From Protea cynaroides (taxonomy: Eukaryota; Streptophyta; Magnoliopsida; Proteales; Proteaceae): a stretch of 64,000 bases of DNA. Below are positions 60,386 to 64,000 of this stretch, in pieces (positions within the stretch are counted from its first letter, which is position 1; every line of letters begins with the position of its first letter). Location: assembly GCA_028583415.1 (NCBI GenBank), contig CM053273.1, positions 89,440,676 to 89,504,675 on the forward strand, given 5' to 3'. The translations under genes and the position numbers were made by a program. The notes under the pieces are model-generated. The model was not told where the DNA came from. It did not search any database and worked only from the letters and a program-made list of their open reading frames with translations.

Positions 60386-61442
60386 ACAAGGTTCAAGGTG
60401 CCGGTTTCGAGGCTGGTTTCGACCAGCCTTGAAACCGAGTTGTCTCGGGTTTTGACCAGGTTTAGATTGAAACCTGGGATTTTTCTCAGGAAGGTTTTGA
60501 GGCCCAGAAGTGTTTTTTTATTATCAGATATTGTTTGTGAAGCTTATTTTAACTATTTTATACTTATTTTCCACATTAGTTTTGAAAGAAAACATCTAAA
60601 ATGATAATATGTGGTGTGGACCCAAGTTTACTAGTGTATGCGGAAACTTAGGATTGTATCTAGAATTAAGTAGGCAACACTTATTTATGACTAATATCAT
60701 TTAAGTAAATGTTTTACTTAAGATATTTTTCATAAATAAGCAAACACCCCCCGTTTAAGTGCAATAAAAATAGTAAAGCATCATTAAAAACTAAGAGTGC
60801 GCCAAAATAATATCTTACTTTATTGCTTAAAAAATTATTTTCATCCAGGACAATTTTAAGCAACATTCGCTTATTCCAAACAATGTTTGATTGGAGAGTA
60901 ATTCATTCAATATAACTCAGATTTAAGCAATCTCAGATCTATAGCAAAGCTAGCATAATCAACTTTCCAACAAATCTGAGAATGCTTGAATCCGAGTTAT
61001 AGTGAAGAAGCTACACTCCGGTCAAACCTTTTTCGGAGTACGCGAATGTTGTTTAAAGTCATCTGAATTGAAAAAGCTTAGCATTGGGAAGTTGAAAATC
61101 GCCCCGGCACCCAAAAAATCGATTTTTGTTCTTGAACTAGAGGGTTGATTTTTATTCTTTTGGAATTTGAATTTTATACTATTTTTATTGGATTCAAATG
61201 GGGGGTGTTTGCTTATTTATGAATAATATCTTAAGTAAAGAAACATTTACTTAAATGATGTTAGTCATAAATAAGTACTGCCTAATAACTGTTCTTTTTT
61301 ACCCTTCTTCCTATGTACTGTTTCTGTTTTTGGAGTCCAAACTTGGTCGAGTTTGGGTTCGAGCCTTGGAGTCGTGCTGGCCCAGCTCGAAACCGAGTTG
61401 TGCGTGTCGAAACCCGTGGTTTTGATTGGCACCTTGAACTAT
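60386..61442. mobile_element. hAT-like non-autonomous element with GGTTTCGACC repeats and foldback interior (1057 bp)
   Basis: The ends are ACAAGGTTCAAGGTGCC and, inverted, ATAGTTCAAGGTGCC. Flanks AATTATAG (60378-60385) and GATTATAG (61443-61450) match at 7 of 8. Subterminal words GGTTTCGAGGCTGGTTTCG, GAAACCGAGTTGT and GGTTTTGACC occur at both ends. Inside, 60672-60775 is an inverted copy of about 61175-61283. The interior is shared with 57330-58387. It lies in intron 5 of the oxygenase gene. Confidence 0.76.
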
Positions 61443-61450
61443 GATTATAG

Positions 61451-62419
61451 GGTGTTGGAAGAAAAACCTAACGATGGGAAAGTGTATGTCTCTCCATGTT
61501 TCATCTCTGTTTTCTTTCTTTTAGTGGTCTGGAGTAAAATTTTCTGATTTCGGCTGTTTTCCCACGAAAGTGGTTGAAATGCCACGAAATTTGGCATTTT
61601 TTCTAGTGCACTGCATTATTTTGGTTGAAATGGCAGAGAAAAATTACCCATTTCTTCATTTTGATTGAAATCTCATATCCATAATGTTTCCCCTGAACTT
61701 TGGCTGTGCCTCCAGTGGAATAGAAAAATTAGCTGTCGCACAAGCAATGACGCTTTCTTCTTAAACCTTTTCATTTCTCAGTAATGTTTTATCAGTCATT
61801 GTGCAGCTACAAATGTTCAATTGGTCAGTAACGTATCTTCTGAGTATGTTAACAATGTAATTTTTTTTTAGGGCCTGCTTAAATTTTCTTCATAATTTCT
61901 CTCTTTTTTTCCCCATCCCCAATTAGGAAGAAAGAAAATAATACTAAAGAGAAGAAAACAATGAGAAACAAGTTGGACTTTTCTTTCGTGATTTTTTTAT
62001 TGTTGGGAATATGTATTACACTATTCTGCTCCACACACCTGTTGACACCTTTTGAAGCACTTTGATGTGTGAACCATGAAAACTATTGAATTTGCTTCCA
62101 CGTACGTTAGCACTCACCTGAGCACTAGCTGATCTATGACCACTGTAGCACTTTATCATGCAAAGTTGTTTTATTGTTGCTAGTGTGGAAGCTGTTCCAC
62201 AGGAGCACACAAGCCGGTTGCACGCTAGCGTGCTCCGGCTTTCTTCGCATGCTGGAGCACATAGCACGAAAGTTGTTGTGCGTTATGACATCTGTTTTCT
62301 TTGCTGCGTCATGAATCTACGAGCAGTGGAACTGGCTGAACTGGTAGATTAGTATGAACCGCGTGGCACAAGACAAGTCAAAGAAGGTTGTTTTGCTCAC
62401 ACCAGCAATACGGCCTTCC
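61451..62419. other. Intronic, no gene recognised
   Basis: T-rich intron sequence. A 14-bp palindrome GCACGCTAGCGTGC lies near 62220. No exon of the oxygenase is seen. Confidence 0.45.
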
Positions 62420-62423
62420 GCCT

Positions 62424-62640
62424 AGGGGTGCAAGTTTGACCCTGACAACCCGAACCTGTCCGCCTGAACCTTTATTGTGCCGGGTTTGGGTCCAATTTTT
62501 AATAAACCTTGGCAGGGATGGGTTGAAGCCTTGGGCTGAGCTCAGCCCAGCCCAGTACGGCCCAGCCCAGCCCAGCCCAGCCCAGCCCAGCCCAGCCCAG
62601 CCCAGCCCAGCCGACCCTGTATGTATTATATAATATCTAT
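62424..62640. mobile_element. hAT-like MITE fragment with CCCAG array
   Basis: It begins AGGGGTGCAAGTTTGACCC, a start typical of plant hAT MITEs, with CCGAACCTG and GGGTTTGGGTCC words, and ends in the CCCAG array and an AT run. The opposite terminus was not found. Confidence 0.45.
62544..62612. repeat. (CCCAG)n pentanucleotide array
   Basis: About 13 units of CCCAG, the last ten (62561-62611) uninterrupted. Confidence 0.95.
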
Positions 62641-62720
62641 TATATCTATTATATATATAAATATATATTATATTTCGAACTCTAAATGCTATTGCTAACC
62701 TAACCCTTTGTTAGTTGTTA

Positions 62721-62800
62721 TCTCCCATCTGGTAGTCCACTCTCACTCTTGCTGCGTCTCTCTCCCATCTGGTAGTCCACTCTCACTCTTGCTGCGTCTC
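62721..62800. repeat. Perfect 40-bp tandem duplication
   Basis: Two identical 40-bp units, 62721-62760 and 62761-62800, starting TCTCCCATCTGGTAGTCC. Confidence 0.97.
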
Positions 62801-64000
62801 TCTTCCTCCTCTCTATCTCTGTTTAACTTTTAAAACTTTTATTACAGAGCAGAGCCTGCGAGCTCGGAACCACAATACTCTCTGAAGAACATCCCAAAGT
62901 CCTTAAACACTTCATCTCATCTCTTCCTCAACCTTCAATTCTACAGTATAGGGAATCATTCCATTCTTCAATCTTCACATCGTGGAAGGACCCACCTTGG
63001 AATTGATAATAGAGAAAGGCCATTGAGAGGGAGAAACCCTAGTTTTCAAACCTGGATTGGTCCGAAATGGTAGATTCGTCAAAGGCAACACCTTCCCTAT
63101 CAAGATGCTGGGATTTCATCGAAACACATTTTGATAGAATGAAGAGCTGCCAAATGGGTGGTTACAGATATGGAGAGTTCCAACGGTACATTACTGAACA
63201 AGGTTAAGTTGCAGGCTTTATTAACTTACGATTTAAGGGACTCTTCATTACTGGTTTGTTTGCAGGTTAGCGTTTGTAAGGCTTCGGGGAGTCCACCTAA
63301 TGGTTTATCTTTCCCTTTTTATTTTATTTTCTTCTCTCTTCCATTTTGAGAAGCATTTTTTTTTCTCCGTTTGACATGCAGAAGGGGATAATGTCCCTAT
63401 AGCTCTTACTATAATTTTTTTTAGTTTTTTTTTTCCTTCCCTCTCCTGGGTTGACCTTCTATGGTGGTTTGGTTTCTTTTCCCATTTTTTGTTTAGTTTG
63501 TAGAGAGGGCGAAATAGAAAGAGGGAGACGGGGAAAGAACGAAGTGCGAAGCAGCAGTGAAGCTTTTGCTTGCCTTCTTTCTCTTTCTTGCTCTCCAGTG
63601 TTCACAGTTCTTACCAGGGAGAGAGAGTTGGAGACATTACTTTCCTGCTTGTCTCCTCTTTCCTCTGTATCCCCTTTTTCTTTTATTATTATTATTATTA
63701 TTTTTTTTTTATTTTGTACGCTTTTTGAGGGGTGTGATTTCTTTCTCTGGGCTACTGCTTCTTCATGTTTTCATCCTCACTTGTGGCTTTTCTGTTTTTG
63801 GGTTGGTGAATTTTTTAAACCATATTCCATTGTGGATCAGATCAGAGCTCGTTGTAATGGTGGTGAATCAACAAATGTGGTTTGATCTCCTGTAGATCGG
63901 AGGACAATACGAAGGAGAGATATCCAGTATGCTTTTAATGAAGTGGGTGTTTTCATCTCCTTGTTGTGTAACATGTTGATTAATATGAGACCTTAAGAAC
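62801..64000. other. No exon recognised to window end
   Basis: Pyrimidine-rich sequence with poly-T and ATT runs near 63684-63712. Expected to be intron of the oxygenase gene, since its next exon is missing, but the composition (CT-rich then open frames at 63451-63895) could also be a 5' leader of an inserted gene. No protein family seen. Confidence 0.35.

Noticed and set aside
63451..63895. Plus-strand frames near the window end
   Set aside because: Hydrophobic low-complexity translation of T-rich sequence; no homology or splice signals that fit the oxygenase reading frame.
1..64000. tRNA, rRNA or organelle-derived insertions
   Set aside because: None seen by eye; the only tRNA-like matches are retrotransposon primer sites. 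A tRNAscan or BLASTN to organelle genomes would settle it.

Overview
The window is nuclear DNA of a flowering plant, probably a eudicot; I cannot name the genus. The evidence is a nuclear-type plastid aldolase gene with a transit peptide, a plant PKHD-type oxygenase gene with very long introns, decayed Ty1/copia and Ty3/gypsy retrotransposons primed by initiator-Met tRNA, and abundant hAT-type DNA transposons and microsatellites. Well under a tenth of the window is host coding sequence; most of the rest is transposon-derived or unassigned.

Layout. 1-9786 is the 3' part of a Ty3/gypsy element on the + strand. Its 3' LTR is split by a complete Ty1/copia element (2422-9238, coding on the - strand, exact 5-bp target duplication GTTTC). 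The copia leader is itself split by a 1.2-kb hAT element (7033-8251). 10569-10919 (-) is a first exon of an unrecognised, possibly organelle-targeted protein; its gene may be cut by the gypsy element. 13629-19307 (-) is a complete six-exon chloroplast fructose-bisphosphate aldolase gene of 393 codons, whose fourth intron holds a transposon-like insertion. 19.5-26.6 kb has small inverted-repeat elements, microsatellites and no recognisable gene. 26.6-40.3 kb is a retrotransposon pile-up: LTR-like element A with sister B nested in it (target duplication ATCCA), then a heavily decayed copia element (31485-40310) whose left LTR contains a third, inverted sister, C. 40.3-41.4 kb may be a decayed coiled-coil gene.

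From 42177 to the window end runs one + strand gene, a 2-oxoglutarate/Fe(II) oxygenase of the plant PKHD type. Five exons are visible (42177-59988) and the catalytic C-terminal half lies beyond 64000. Its introns hold two gypsy solo LTRs, a 4.9-kb antisense hAT element with a decayed transposase, a broken GT-2-like trihelix transcription-factor copy, and three or four related non-autonomous elements.

The two host genes are a Calvin-cycle/plastid glycolysis enzyme and a protein hydroxylase, with no evident functional link. The most unusual signal is a set of elements (7033, 43.7 kb, 45981, 50039, 57330, 60386) that share a CAAGG-type terminus but carry different arrays of short, mostly palindromic subterminal repeats. 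LTR-like elements A, B and C show a parallel pattern, with copy-specific clusters of GGTCGACC-like palindromes.
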